Shown one piece after another: positions 23,610 to 36,112 of a stretch of 64,000 nt of DNA. The notes below the pieces were generated by a model. It made no database searches. It was not told where the DNA came from and was given only the letters and a program-made list of their open reading frames with translations. The translations under genes and the position numbers were made by a program. How positions within the stretch are numbered: the first letter of the stretch is position 1; the number at the start of each line of letters is the position of its first letter. The DNA is from Pyrenochaeta sp. MPI-SDFR-AT-0127 (Eukaryota > Ascomycota > Dothideomycetes > Pleosporales > Cucurbitariaceae), in NCBI GenBank assembly GCA_020747015.1, contig JAGTJM010000077.1:1-64000 (forward strand), written 5' to 3'.

Positions 23610-24472
23610 GAGGAGTCCCGCGGTGATGACGACTCGCGACAGATCTGGGGCTAATCAATGCCATCCGCACGCATGAGGTACGAAGACTTCGCGATTCGAC
23701 GATTGCCAAGCAGCTAGTCTGCTTTGAGTTGACAGCTAGAACAAGCTCACTCCCGCGGACTTTCGGCGTTCTTCATTGAGTCCTTGCTTCAAAAGCAGAT
23801 TGCCAGAGGCCATGTCGATCAAAGGCCTTGTTCAGACGCCACAGAGAACTGAGGCTTAAGCAGAACATTCAACATTGAATGTGATGCCCTACCGCACAGC
23901 TAGTCTGCACTCTCGCTCTTTACCCGAGAGACGCCGTGGAGGTGTGCTTGCATGACGTCACATGGCAATAACCCAACAGAATTGCACGAGCGGTATGTGA
24001 GCGGACCGTGTGGATTGCAGCGAGGAACAAAGTACTGGTGGAGTCAGGCCAGTTCCTAATCCTGCTGCAGCATTTCGTCTGGCCCGAGCTTTTGGAACCA
24101 TGGGCAGCCCACCAAGAACGTCACTGCCCACCAAGGCCAGCTTTTTCTTTTCCATTGCCCTTCTCTACACCTTTTTAACTTAACAACGCCTGTTCTGGTG
24201 TTTTTGGTGTGCCCTCTTTTCAAAAGCTGGTCGCTTTAACTCTTATAGCCTTTGCCTCGCAACAAGTGGACGGTCATCTCTTAGTTAGGTGCGATTCGAC
24301 GGGCTGTTTATCCGGCAAGCACAAAAGACAGGCACTCTTAGGCAGTAAAGTAAGTCTTGAAACTCCTTAGGTGCGCTCTGGAAGCTGTGTACATTCAAAG
24401 GCATACGGTTTTCTCCTCAACTATAACCATCCTATCTCAAAGTAGCCTCACAGCTTACGGTCTTCTAACATC
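23610..24472. promoter_or_regulatory. Divergent promoter region, poly(A) polymerase and TPS2
   Basis: It separates the two start codons by 863 bp. No ORF is supported. TPS2 genes are usually stress-induced in fungi, but I could not point to a clear AGGGG/CCCCT stress element cluster. Confidence 0.45.
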
Positions 24473-27400
24473 ATGCAGCGCGAATCACACGACTGCTACT
24501 TGAACATCATGGCCCCTCCAACAAAAATAAACCCCAGCGAGCCTGAGTCCTTCGAACCCCACGAAAGCGAGCACCCAGCGCTCCACCCCTCCATCACCAA
24601 TGTTCCCGTTACACCCGGCGTCCATCTCACTGGCAAGTCGGCCTATTTCGAGGAACCCAAGGCAGAGACGGATAATCAATTGCCCTTTGACCCAGAGACG
24701 GCTACGCCCGGCCCTTCGTGGAGCGCGAATTCGTACTTTGCAACTCAGCAGGGAGCAGATAGGGCGGGCTCTCCAACAGAGGTTGCTGCAGGCGCCCGGT
24801 CCGGAGAAGAGCTGCTAAGGCGTTTGAGCACAGTGGAAGATCCTGCTACCAAGAATGACCTGGCCGATGTAGATCCGCGTGCTGCACATCCAGGACTGAA
24901 TCTCACTGGACGGATAATCAGCGCCACGTTTGCCGTGCCATACAGTCTCGGCCACTCACCGGGCAATGAGTGGGAACTGAGCCCACGGCGAGGAACTTCT
25001 GCGTTGTTTGACTCGTTTTCCTACCTGGCCTCCTCTTCATCTCCATGGAATCATACACTCGTAGGCTGGACAGGCGAGATATCGAGTGTGAAGACGGCTG
25101 CTGCTCCTGCTGTGCAAGCGCCGACAAATAAAGCCGCAGCACCCATTCCTGTTGATCCCAAAAAGCCAGCCCAGGTACCCCAGCAACCCTCTGCCCTACG
25201 CATCGGCCGCGAAGATCGAGAACGGCTTGAAAAGCAACTCGAGCGTGACCACGGTGGCAAGATTGTTCCAGTATGGCTTGTCGACGAGGTAGACGATGGG
25301 AAGGATGAGTATATTTTGAAAAGCCAAAGCCACTGGCGGACATACGCAGAGCATGAGCTTTATACTTTGTTCCATTACAAGCAGAACGAGCCAGCTGATG
25401 GACGTGCTGCGCGGAAATCATGGGCCGACTATTACCGTATGAATAAGCTCTTTGCGGACCGGATACTTGAGATCTACCAGCCGGGCGACATCGTCATGGT
25501 TCACGACTTCTACCTTCTACTACTGCCGAGTCTTCTCCGCCAGCGTCTACCAAACATCTACATCGGCTTCTTTTTACATATTCCGTTTCCCAGCAGTGAA
25601 TTCTACAGGTGTCTCAGCAGGCGAAAAGAGATCTTGGAAGGTGTCCTAGGTGCTAACATGATTGGCTTCCAGTCATACAGCTATTCAAGACACTTTTCTT
25701 CCTGTTGTACCCGGATACTTGGCTTTGACTCGTCCTCCGCTGGTGTCGATGCCTACGGAGCCCATGTCGCTGTCGATGTCTTTCCTCTTGGTATCAACGC
25801 AGTGTCAACTCAGAAACAAGCATTTGGTGACTCACGGATTGATGAGAGGATCAAGGGAATCCGCGAGATGTATGCTGGCAAAAAGGTTATTGTTGGCCGG
25901 GACAGGTTGGACGCTGTTCGTGGAGTAGTGCAAAAACTTCAAGCATTTGAAATGTTCCTTAAGAAGTACCCAGAATGGCAAGGAAAGGTTGTTCTCATCC
26001 AGGTCACTAGTCCCAGTGGTGTCCGGACGGATAGAGGCGACGGTGCGCAAGAAAAAGTTGTCAACAAGATCTCAGACCTTGCGGCTAAGATCAACGGTGT
26101 TTACGGCTCACTCGACTTCACCCCTGTTCGACACTTTCCTCAATACCTGTCTCCAGAGGAGTACTTTGCTCTGCTTCGAATTGCAGACATTGGACTCATT
26201 ACCAGTGTCCGTGATGGTATGAACACTACGAGCATGGAATATGTCATATGTCAGCAGGAGAACCACGGTCCTCTCATTCTTTCAGAATTCTCAGGGACAT
26301 CAGGTTCACTCAGTAACGCGATGCACATCAACCCTTGGGACCTGGGCGGAGTAGCTGATGCTATCAACGATGCTCTAAAACTCAGTCCCGAAGATCGTAC
26401 AGAACAACACAAGAAGCTTTACAAGCATGTCGTTGCCAACAACGTGCAATCCTGGACGAACAACTATCTGAAGAGGTTAATGACCAATTTGTCCTCCTTT
26501 GATCAGTCCTTTGCCACACCGGCATTGGACAGGGCAAAACTACTTTTCCAGTATCGGCAAGCAAAGAAGCGTCTCTTCATGTTCGACTATGATGGAACTT
26601 TAACTCCAATTGTCAAAGAACCCTCGGCGGCTATACCCTCGGATAGGGTCATCCGCACCTTGAAGACTTTGGCAGCAGACCCAGCAAACTCTGTTTGGAT
26701 CATTAGTGGTAGAGACCAGGCGTTCTTGGATGAGTGGATGGGTCATATCACCGAACTTGGTCTCAGTGCCGAACACGGCAGCTTCATGCGACACCCACGA
26801 AGTGAGGACTGGATAAATCTGACCGACAAGGAAGACATGAGTTGGCAAGATGAAGTAATTAACACCTTCCAACACTACACCGAGAGGACCCAAGGTAAGA
26901 CGTTCACACGTGTTCTTGGATGATTTGATGTTGACGCAACGCAGGGTCTTTTATCGAACGCAAGAAGATTGCTTTGACATGGCATTACCGAAGAGCAGAT
27001 CCAGAATACGGCGCGTTTCAGGCACGGGAGTGCCAAAAGCATCTTGAGAGGACTGTTGTAAAGAAGTATGATGTCGAAGTGATGACAGGTAAGGCCAACC
27101 TCGAGGTTCGCCCAAGGTTCGTGAACAAGGGCGAGATCGCAAAGAAACTCGTTCTCGAGTACGGTGATGGCCCAGGAGAGCCACCGGAGTTTGTCCTCTG
27201 CTTGGGCGATGACTTCACAGACGAAGGTATGGTATTCCCTTTATGATTCAACAGCAAAGCTAATTTGCATAGATATGTTCCGGTCGCTACTGCAATCCAA
27301 CTTGCCTGCAGATCACGTTTTCTCAGTGACTGTCGGCGCGAGCTCAAAACAGACACTGGCAAGCTGGCACCTTGTTGAGCCTTCCGACGTCATATCATGC

Positions 27401-27499
27401 ATTTCGTTGCTCAATGGCTCGGCTGATGCAGGCAATGTCGGGGCTGTAGCGGTGGTGGAGGGGATAATTCCCGAGTCTCGCGCTGAATCACGGGCCTAG
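24473..27499 (+). CDS. TPS2: Trehalose-6-phosphate phosphatase (TPS2-like)
   Basis: Three exons, 24473-26894, 26945-27226 and 27273-27499, give up to 976 residues; the introns are 50 and 46 bp. The enzyme dephosphorylates trehalose 6-phosphate in the second step of trehalose synthesis. An N-terminal Ser/Pro-rich region of about 170 residues precedes a GT20 (trehalose-phosphate synthase-like) domain at about 210-680 (VMVHDFYLLLLPSLLR, FFLHIPFPSSE, VGRDRLDAVRG, SVRDGMNTTSMEYV). The HAD phosphatase domain begins at about 700 with the nucleophile motif MFDYDGTLTPI, then IISGRD and LCLGDDFTDEDMF. In Tps2 the GT20 part is structural or regulatory. Two start codons are possible: 24473, or 24509 (MAPPTK), whose context ATCATGGCC looks better; the shorter form would be 964 residues. 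Confidence 0.95.
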
Positions 27500-28674
27500 G
27501 AAAAGAAGTATGGATTTGAAAGTCATGTAGCGTAGAGGTAGCAGTTCCAAGCAATTTTTGTTTCCCGGTAGCAGAGCAATAGAATAGATTCGTGACAAGC
27601 AGAATAGCGAGGTTGATGCGTGCGATGTAGAATGGCATGCCATGGTGACGATGTTGGTCCACTTGCCAAGGTATGCAAGCTCTTTTAGGAAATGAGTCTG
27701 TTCTTGCCCATCAGTATGGACACGCTTTTTTGACTCTAGGATGACGATGATGTCGAATCCTACCCGATGCCGTGCTTTCGGTCCTGCTCTTTGCGATTAT
27801 CAATGCGCCCCCTGGAGCAAGCGTCGGGCGCCAAGTTGGTGGCGGCGGCACGTTTGGAGCGATTTTCAGAAACAAGGCTAAGCCCCTGGTCTCCACGTGA
27901 GGAAATGACTCGGATACCGGTCGCTCGCTGGGTGGCACCGGAGGACAGAGATGCTGTGGTACATCGGAAAGTGATTGTGACGACGGCAAATTCATTGATA
28001 GACGCCCGCTCTGCTGCCACGAAGGAAAAGAAAGCAAAAGCGCAGTCTTGCCCTTGCGACCCGCCTCTGCAAGCAGGTACGAGCCCAGCGCATCAGCATT
28101 AGTCGTAAAAACCCGTGGACCCGGCACCATGTCTTGGTTGGCTTTAGTACGTTTGGATTTTCGGCTTGACTAGCCTGCTTCACCCTGACTTTTGGATTCG
28201 AGAACGGGCGCTGCATGAAAAAGAACCCTTGGCCAAGGAAGCCCATGGTCCCGCGCCCCAACATGGCCAGCCGAGGAAGGAGGAGGGAGGGTTCTTGTTC
28301 GTGACCCTTGCGCGCAATCGATCCTTTCCTGCATGCACTTCGCTCGTTCGGTGCTCCGTCTCCAGCCCTTTTTTCCCTCGTTCCTGTTGCATCTGCTCCC
28401 CCGCTGGATTCTACTTATCGTCCATGTCTCTCATTATCCGCTAGCTTTCCAACACTCCAGGTTTGGACGTCGCCCATCGAATCGCCCGTTTCGCATACCC
28501 ACAATCCGATACTGCGCTTGCGTCAACGTGACAGGGAATTGGCTGTCCACCAGCCTGCAACGACCCACTTCTGGCATAACTACGACGCTCCTCGCTACTC
28601 CGAGTTTGTTCGACATAGACACTACACTTCTCGGCAGACGATCGTCCAAGCACACAACATAGATAGTATTCACA
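27500..28674. other. Intergenic stretch and leader of the 79-residue gene
   Basis: The part from about 28300 to 28674 is C/T-rich, fitting a promoter and leader. ORFs on both strands (for example 27711-28130 minus and 28308-28820 plus) have no domain and overlap one another, so I do not call them. Confidence 0.55.
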
Positions 28675-29032
28675 ATGGGTCTCATCGAGAAACTGCAAGC
28701 TCGTATGTCTTACCCCCCTCTCGCTTCGCCGTCTCAGTCCCAGCCTTGCCCATTGACCCCTCCACAAGCGCATCAACTGCGACACCCCGTGAGGAGCATG
28801 CGCTAATGGATTGCGAATAGGCCTCGAACTCTACCGCCTCGAGCAGCGCTACACTCGCCGTGAGAAACGCACAACCTTCATCAGCGAAGCGCAATACGTC
28901 GACGGCGAGTACGTGTATACCTCGTCGCCCAGCTCGCCAAAGTCAGCGTCTACCACAAACAGCCGACGCTTCAGCAAGATGCCTGCGATTCGAGTAAAGG
29001 AGTTGGCGCGTGCCGGCACCGGACGATCATAA
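28675..29032 (+). CDS. Small basic protein, 79 residues, likely conserved in filamentous ascomycetes
   Basis: Exon 1 is only 28 nt (28675-28702, MGLIEKLQA plus one base). The 118-bp intron starts GTATGT and ends GAATAG, and exon 2 (28821-29032) continues RLELYRLEQRYTRREKR. The N-terminal 40 residues form a strongly charged amphipathic helix; the TTFISEAQYVDGEYVY segment follows, then a Ser-rich linker and a basic tail ending ARAGTGRS. There is no signal peptide, membrane segment or enzyme motif. I recognise the N-terminal pattern as one recurring in small fungal proteins but know no function. The start is fixed by the continuous helix across the splice. Confidence 0.8.
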
Positions 29033-31175
29033 ATCAATGTCTTCAATGGGTTGTTGGGCTGCGTGAGCGGAAGACACGAGCAAGGCCAACGTCGAGGAGA
29101 CAGGAGTCGACTCGTGGGGAGGCCAAGCGACGCGAAGTGAGACATAACTATAGAGGAGTGATTGGAGGAGCCGTTGCTACGGAATTGCGTAGTACGTTGC
29201 ACAACACAGGAGCACATGGCGCGGACGGTGTCTACAACGCAAAGAGCATTGCACGTGCGACATATGCACACCAACTTCTAGGTCTTTTTCCTGCAGACGC
29301 AAGGAGAAATGACAAACTCGCTCACATAAAGAGCAATTTATTTACACAACGCAACGACATTTACGACAGGCATTAACCGGCAAATCTTACATTCGCAAGA
29401 GAATGGTACAAGATGGGGCGAACTGGGTCGGACGCATTGTTTTACTTCATGTCGATATGTTTACACTCTTTACCTTTTCTTACTGGTCAGCCATACTTTG
29501 GGCATCTTCGCATTCTTGTAAATTATCCTTGTGCCATCTATCTGAGTGGTTGGGGGTTTGGCATGTAGATTTTGCAACACTACTGAATATCAAGAATTAC
29601 GCACCATTCATAATACCTGTCCGCAGCTTATCATTCCATCACCATGTCTTGAGCCGGGGGAAATTCAAACATACTTCGAGTCTATAGCACACTGACTTCG
29701 TCTACCGCTAACGGCTCAGACCATCTAGTTCATGGTCTTGATATATACTTGCGCTTGCCTAGTGACTGGTTCAGAACGCCATGGCACGACACTGTTACAC
29801 ATTACCAGATATCCTAACTCACAAATTTGCAAACTTAAGCAATACATTGCGGAACATAATTCCTTGTTGCTTATATTTTGCTTTTTTCGTTTCTGGTGCT
29901 AAAACACCTGCTACTGGGTTTTAGCGTACTCCATAAAAAGCAATGGAAGTCTTGAGACTAAGCTAAGACGACCAGTGGCTCTCCAGGACTGAAAGTGCTT
30001 AGATGCTAGTATCTCCCTACAGCATGGAACAGACCTGAATCTTGCGTCACTTCAATCTTAGCCAATATACGTGTCACAAGAGCACATGTCGGTACTCTTT
30101 GCCGACCATGGCGTATATAGAGAAGTGGTGAATTGATGCTCGTCCCTAGTCGGTCATGTGTGTGTTGGCATTTCTGTGTGTAAGGGCATGAACAGCGACC
30201 TGACCAGAGAACAGAAGCTTTGTCCATGTGACCAAAGCAAGTGAGCAATCACGTAGAGAATGGGGAGAATGAGGCTTGAAATTAGCGGGCTCCAGAGCCA
30301 TCCATTGGTGGTATACCAATAACATGTGCAGATCAAGATGCAGATATCACATGTCTAAGAAACTTCAATCCAGAGCTTCTCTACTTCTTTTCTAGATCAA
30401 CAAACTCTTTCTTTTATTTTCGACTCCTGGTCATCGTGTTCGCGCCTTGCAACTCCTTCGCCACTGCGCGATACCAAGCCGGGTGACTTTCTGCGAAGAG
30501 ATCCGCTTCGGGAAGGTGCACCGCGGACATTGCAGGAGTGAAGCGGCCTTGCAGCGTAGGTATGTACCTAGGGACACTCGTGTAATGCAGCATGTATCGT
30601 AATACCGAGGCGTGGGGAGCACTACTGGCTCGAGGACTAGGAGGACCGGTTTGGTGTGACGCGGTGGAAGATCTAAAAAGGGCGACCTGCATTGCTACAA
30701 TGCGGAGTGAGATGTGAGTGGGGCCACTTGACGATGAGCAATGACATGTGTCGATAGCGGGGGGGAAATTCTCGACACGAGTTGGTTCTTGATACTTGGT
30801 TGACGCTGGAGAAAGCAATGCTGGAAAAGGTCAAAGATGGGACTCAATATGCTATGAATAATTCGCAAATAGCTGATCGGGTATCTTCTGATCTATAGGT
30901 GTCGTCGGTAAGCCTCCATGGCTATACATCCCCCTCTATTACAATGTAGCTGTTGGCGTGAAAGCCAAAAAAAAAAGTTAATTCCAAAATGCGCAGTTGT
31001 GCTGAAATGATGACGCTCAAACTCCATGATGCTCCTAAATACTCCTGGATAGTCCCCTGTCTAAATGCTGAAAATCCCTTTTGTTCTAAGTTCGTAAGGG
31101 TGGTTCATGATAATAAAAGTACTGTTGGTGAGCTTTAATGCCAAACAAATACTAATTCGGCTATGGCCCGTCATA
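29033..31175. other. Intergenic stretch, mostly AT-rich
   Basis: No supported gene except a weak 92-residue candidate at 30414-30692 (minus). The stretch from 29400 to 30400 is AT-rich. The 3' flank of the permease gene begins at about 30900. Confidence 0.5.
30414..30692 (-). CDS. Possible small protein, 92 residues, weak call
   Basis: The open frame starts MQVALFRSSTASH and ends with a fairly protein-like segment (LPEADLFAESHPAWYRAVAKELQG) and a basic tail. An Arg/Ser-rich N-terminus could be a mitochondrial presequence. There are no recognised domains and no splice evidence. It could equally be a chance ORF. Confidence 0.25.
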   Translation of the reverse strand: MQVALFRSSTASHQTGPPSPRASSAPHASVLRYMLHYTSVPRYIPTLQGRFTPAMSAVHLPEADLFAESHPAWYRAVAKELQGANTMTRSRK

Positions 31176-33217
31176 TCAGGGCATATCATAGTCGCTAAGG
31201 ATCTCCTCTGGGTCTTCTGGAGGTAGCAGGTCGATGGTATCGCTTGTGCGGGGACCAATGTACGACTTCCTTGCTCCCGCGAACCACCATACGGTGCTGA
31301 ACAGGCCAATGAAAGCCGCAACACAAATAGCGTAGTTCATGTTGTCTGGCCGCACCGGTTTGATTGTCGGGAAGAAGAGCACGACACTGATGAAGATGAC
31401 CCAGGTTACGGCGATTGCATTCACCGGTTTGCTCCATTTGCCCATCGTGTACGGACCAGGGTGGAAGACGACTCTGCCTTCGTACCATCGGTGTGCGATA
31501 ATGACTGCGATGTAGCTGATGTCCAAGGCTGGCGCGGTAATGTTGAAAATAGCCGTGATGGTCAACGTGCTTCCAATGCCAATTAGGTCGAGACAGCTGC
31601 AGAAGGCGACAACGAGCCAGACCGCGTTAACCGGAGTATGCGTGAAGCGATTGACTTTGCTCCAGAATCTATTTCATGTCAGCCTTGCACTATAGCATCG
31701 ATGTGAGATGGACCCACCCGGAAAATGGAAAGGCAGCATCACGAGAGAAAGCCCAGGCCATTCTTGCATTTGCCAACATCGCAGAGCAGCCGGTGAAAAA
31801 CTGTACGAGCATGACAAAGAACCACATGATCGTTCCGCCCGTTCTGCCACCAGCGTTGAAGAAGATCTGGGCAACAGGGAGCCCAGTCGGCGTTGCCATA
31901 ATCTCGTCGTAGTCTGACATGCAGAAGCAGAACGTGACCGTTAGCATCCAGCCTACGACGCCCGAGATGAGAATCGCAGCTCGAATGGCCACTGGGCCTC
32001 GAATAGCGGCATCGTGGGTTTCTTCCGACATGCTGTGTCACCTTGATTAGATTGGCTGATATGCAACTGCACGCACTAACTTACTGTGTTGTACCATCGT
32101 AATCGGTCATGGTCCATGCAACGGAGAGAAAGCTGCTCATGTTAGATTCACCGATCAGACAAGGTTTGTAGGCTTTACTAACCCAAGAAGAAATGAAAAA
32201 CCCTTGCTTCCCCAACCAGAACCATCCATGACTGTGGTGAAGACCCATTGTGGGCTTTGTTTGTTCGGTGTGAGAATGAGAAGTGCAATGCAAATGCATA
32301 TTGATGCAATGACTGCATTTGTGTCAGTTGATGCTCAAGCAGGGTTTCCAGCCCACGTACTATTAATCGGAGCAAACCAGAGAATGATGCGATGTAGCCA
32401 GTTGGTAGGAAAAGAGCAGATTGTGCCAAACATGCATAGCACGAATATCGCAAGAAGGACGGTCTGGTATGCTTTCCTATGATACAGAGTAAGTCGAGAG
32501 GAAATCAGTGTACAGAGAGATTTCTTACGGTATAAACGTTGGCTCGCCATTGTCAAGGGTGTGCATGACGGCTGTTGCCAATATCATTTGAGAAATCGTG
32601 TATGCCAAACTCGCAACTCCAGCAGCTTGACCGAGAAAATTACACCATCCAATAATCCACGCCCAAGCGGCAACGAATTCCGGGGGTACAACATGCTTTG
32701 TAACATAGTACATTCCTCCAGCTGTTGGATATGCAGATACCAGTTCGGCGACTGGGCGATTGTTAGCGAGGCAAATATGTGGTTGATATGGAATGTACCT
32801 GAACTGGCTATACAGTATGCCATGATACTACCAATGAACCACGCCCATACTGCTGTTGCTGGTCCTCCTGAACTCATTGGGGCTCCAAATGTAGCTGGAA
32901 CTGAGCCTAACACACCAAGAATCGAGATCGCATAGGAAACGGTAGACCATCTTGAGAAATGTCGCTGGAGCACCTGCAAGGAGTGTTGGTAAATAGCCTG
33001 CTTGACGGCTTAGAGTGCTTACGGGAGTATAGCCGATGCGCACGAGTAGGCGATCATCGTCGTCTGCGATTGTTGCCATGATGCTTCGATTTTGATTGAA
33101 ACCCGCTGCTTCAGCAGCTTTCGACCGGTTTGAGGGGGTTGGCTGAAGTGTTTTCCCGTCTACGGCCAATATGCCCGGTGAAGATTGCTTTGTGTCTGCG
33201 TTGGTACCCATGGTCAA
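31176..33217 (-). CDS. Amino acid / GABA permease of the APC superfamily
   Basis: Eight exons, complement of 33023-33217, 32799-32973, 32529-32751, 32361-32476, 32183-32312, 32085-32132, 31718-32032 and 31176-31668, encode 564 residues. All seven introns are 47-52 bp with GT-AG ends, and the frame closes exactly. After a polar N-terminus of about 65 residues comes the hallmark RHFSRWSTVSYAISILGVLGSVPATFG, then about twelve hydrophobic helices, including WAWIIGWCNFLGQAAGVASL, SFFLGFLSVAWTMTDYDGTTHMSEET and MLANARMAWAFSRDAAFPFSG. This is the fungal GABA/choline permease type of amino acid-polyamine-organocation transporter, located at the plasma or vacuolar membrane. The substrate cannot be read from the sequence. 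The tail is acidic (EDPEEILSDYDMP). Choosing the ATG at 33211 would shorten it by two residues. Confidence 0.95.
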
Positions 33218-36112
33218 TGGTCAATAACAGAGCATGAGGGTGGGTAATAGAAGGGAAGAGGATTGACGAAGATGGATGAATTGTAGAACAGGTTAAGAAG
33301 GACGAAATAGACGATAGTGGGCCGCGAGCGGAGACACACTAGAGGGATTGACGGCAACGGCGTTCGACCCACAGACCCAAGCACCAGGGACTTGTAACGG
33401 AAAAGGGAAGGGATGTGGTTAGATGAGTGCTGGGAGAGGGGGGGGGGGAGCGTATGGAGGCTTTATGATGTCCAGCCTAAGAAATGCCCAACCCTGCTGG
33501 CAACAAGGCCAACGCGGTCCAGTAGTATCAAATTACGAGATGTGAACCTACCGTCTCCCGTCACCGTAGCAGAATCTGGGCCATGATGACAGCTGCAGAG
33601 CGTGCTTCTAGAGGAATGGATGTGGGAAGAAGTAAGCAAGGAGTGGGATGGCAATTGGCAGAAGAGCAGCGAATGAATGCAGACAGTTTTTCTCAAGGAA
33701 CAGCAGATCCTGGCGGCGACGCGGTGCTCGTGGTACTGTCATTTGCGAAACGAGACTGGTGCGATGTACTCGAAGGAAGTTGAGGCGCTTGAGCCAAGAG
33801 GCCGCTTCGGCGATCCAAGGTGGCGGACCATTTACAACATGGATTCCTTGCATCTTGGCCATGATTCAGTCCTGGACCTGTCATTACATGTTCATGTGCG
33901 AAAACTCGACATTGGTTACAGAAAAACGCCCGCAGATCGCGACCAGCAACCGTCTGCCATGCCTCCGAATGTGTGCTTATGAGGATGAGAAATGAGCGCA
34001 CCACGTCCCTGGTATCGCACACACCGAAATTTGCTCCGTATATATTCGGGTAATGAGGCATCTGCCGCGCTCTAACGTAGCCACCAAGAGCTATGACGCA
34101 CGAAGACGAGCCTTCAGCTTGTCTTCTGTGAGTTTCGAGCGATACGACTCAGACACGTTGGGCGTTTACTACGGTATGGCTGCGATGGGGTCCCCCTTGA
34201 CTGTCCGCTAGACGGCATTTCCATTGCAGCGGTGAGCGGCACATATATTATTGGCCTTTACGGCTATTGTGGTATAGCCAGATTGGCCGAGGAACAGAAA
34301 TCATTGAATGCGTTCCGAGGGTTTTGGTAAGCTTTTAGCTAGACCTCATCGTACCATTTCTCAAGCGATCATGATTCCTAGGACAGGACGCACGTCCAAG
34401 CTAGCTTATTGTCTCTATCTGAAACCGCGGACATTAGAAGAACAATCTTGCTGACGTTTCTAGACATATGATTTCTCTACCATAGCATGCAGGCAATAAC
34501 GTACTTTAGATGCACCTCGCCTTATCGGAAAATCCCACGGCGGCGCACTGTTTCCAGGTAGAGCAACACTAGCGAGACATGCTTGCAGAGGCGGCACACG
34601 TGCCGTTATCTCACATGGCTGCAACGACCAATGTGCACGCAACACATACCCGAACATAGGTCATTCCTTTTCACTCACCGTTCTGCCGGATCCATCCCGC
34701 GGCCACATCGAGCCAGTCCCTTACTGAAGTCCCTGCCACAAAATTTCCAAGTAGCGATTACACACGGCAAACGATGCTCCGGCGCGTCTACGTATGCAGA
34801 CGTCCAGATGACCATGTTCGCCCCATGCCAACACTATCAAGGCAATGGAGAAAAGTCCGCGCTAGTTGTCCCTGATTCGTGTGAGCATTTGCCAAAAGAG
34901 CGGTGGAAGGTTGCGGCTATTCGTCCGTTCGATTGACCTTAAAATCATCCGTTTCGAGTAACTCCGCCTAACACGAAGTATAGCCGAAGAGCCAATCGTG
35001 CGAAAAAAGTCCGTCAAGCAAGGGTCAAGTGTTTCAGCATAATATGGTATCATCGGAATTAAGTTTGCGCCCAAAGGAACTTGTATTCCTGGCTCAATGT
35101 ACAGATGTGTGACAAGCATCGAGGTATGCATCTTAGACGCGACTCCTGGTAAACAATGCTTCAAGCCAGCCGGAGAAAAGAATTGAAGCAGGCTTGAAGC
35201 AGCGCACTATAATGGGGCCATCACCGCATCGCTAGCTGCAGCGCCAGGTCCATTAGCATAGCCGCTTGTATGCGTACACCTTGACCGCATCTCCCGTTGG
35301 CATTGTAATTCTCGGATGCGCCCCAAATGCCAGAGGAGTGGGAGGGCGCAAATTCCAGACTTCAGCCACTTGTCAATCATCCGCCAGCGTCATGACTCGC
35401 AGGTCATTGGAAGCACGATAGAACATGCAGCACAAAGTGTACTTGCAGAATTGGCAGCCTCCCACAAGCGCGGTTTCGAAGTGGTGCCGAAGCCATGTGG
35501 TCCGGTAACGGACCGTGTCGATCAGCCTTGCCGTGAATGTTAACCAATGATGCGGATTTAGTAGGTGAAGGTAGTTCCTGAGCAGTAGTAGCCCCAAGTA
35601 CCTTTCCTTAACTTCGTTGTACCAGCGCATCGCCTGTGGATGTTCTGGAGGGACTCTAACCCAAGTCGGAGCTATTTAAGAGGAAGCGCAGGTAAGTGAA
35701 TTGAGCTACAGCATCCAGTTGGAACGGACTCTCAGCTCCTATTGATATTCATACTATAATCGCCGAGGTTTAAGGGAAATTAAATATTAGGATCCCCATC
35801 GCTGTTGTGGCCTATCTAACAGCCTTTGAATGTGTGAATTCTCACACTACCCGCGGATACTGTTCTAGGGTCGATACCAAACGTTCCCTAAAGTTGTGAT
35901 TTCAAGTCATTCAACTTCATTCAGAAATCGCTAAGTGTTCGTTATCATGGTTGCCACGTTGTCCACGCCCTATGATCGCGTTGTTTTCGCAATGCAACAT
36001 TACTTGCACACATACAGGAATGGCAGGTGCAGCCGACGCTTGGATTATCTCTCAACCACAGCGCCGTGAACGACAACAATAATCAACACCTCCACGCCTG
36101 TCTGCGCTCACA
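33218..36112. other. Gene-poor stretch between divergent genes
   Basis: These 2.9 kb hold only short ORFs without domains. An 11-nt G run lies at 33438-33448. The first few hundred bases are probably the permease promoter. I see no transposon, repeat or RNA gene. Confidence 0.5.

Noticed and set aside
34255..34300. tRNA-like words (TGGTATAGCCAGATTGG)
   Set aside because: No matching B box or acceptor-stem pairing follows at the right distance.
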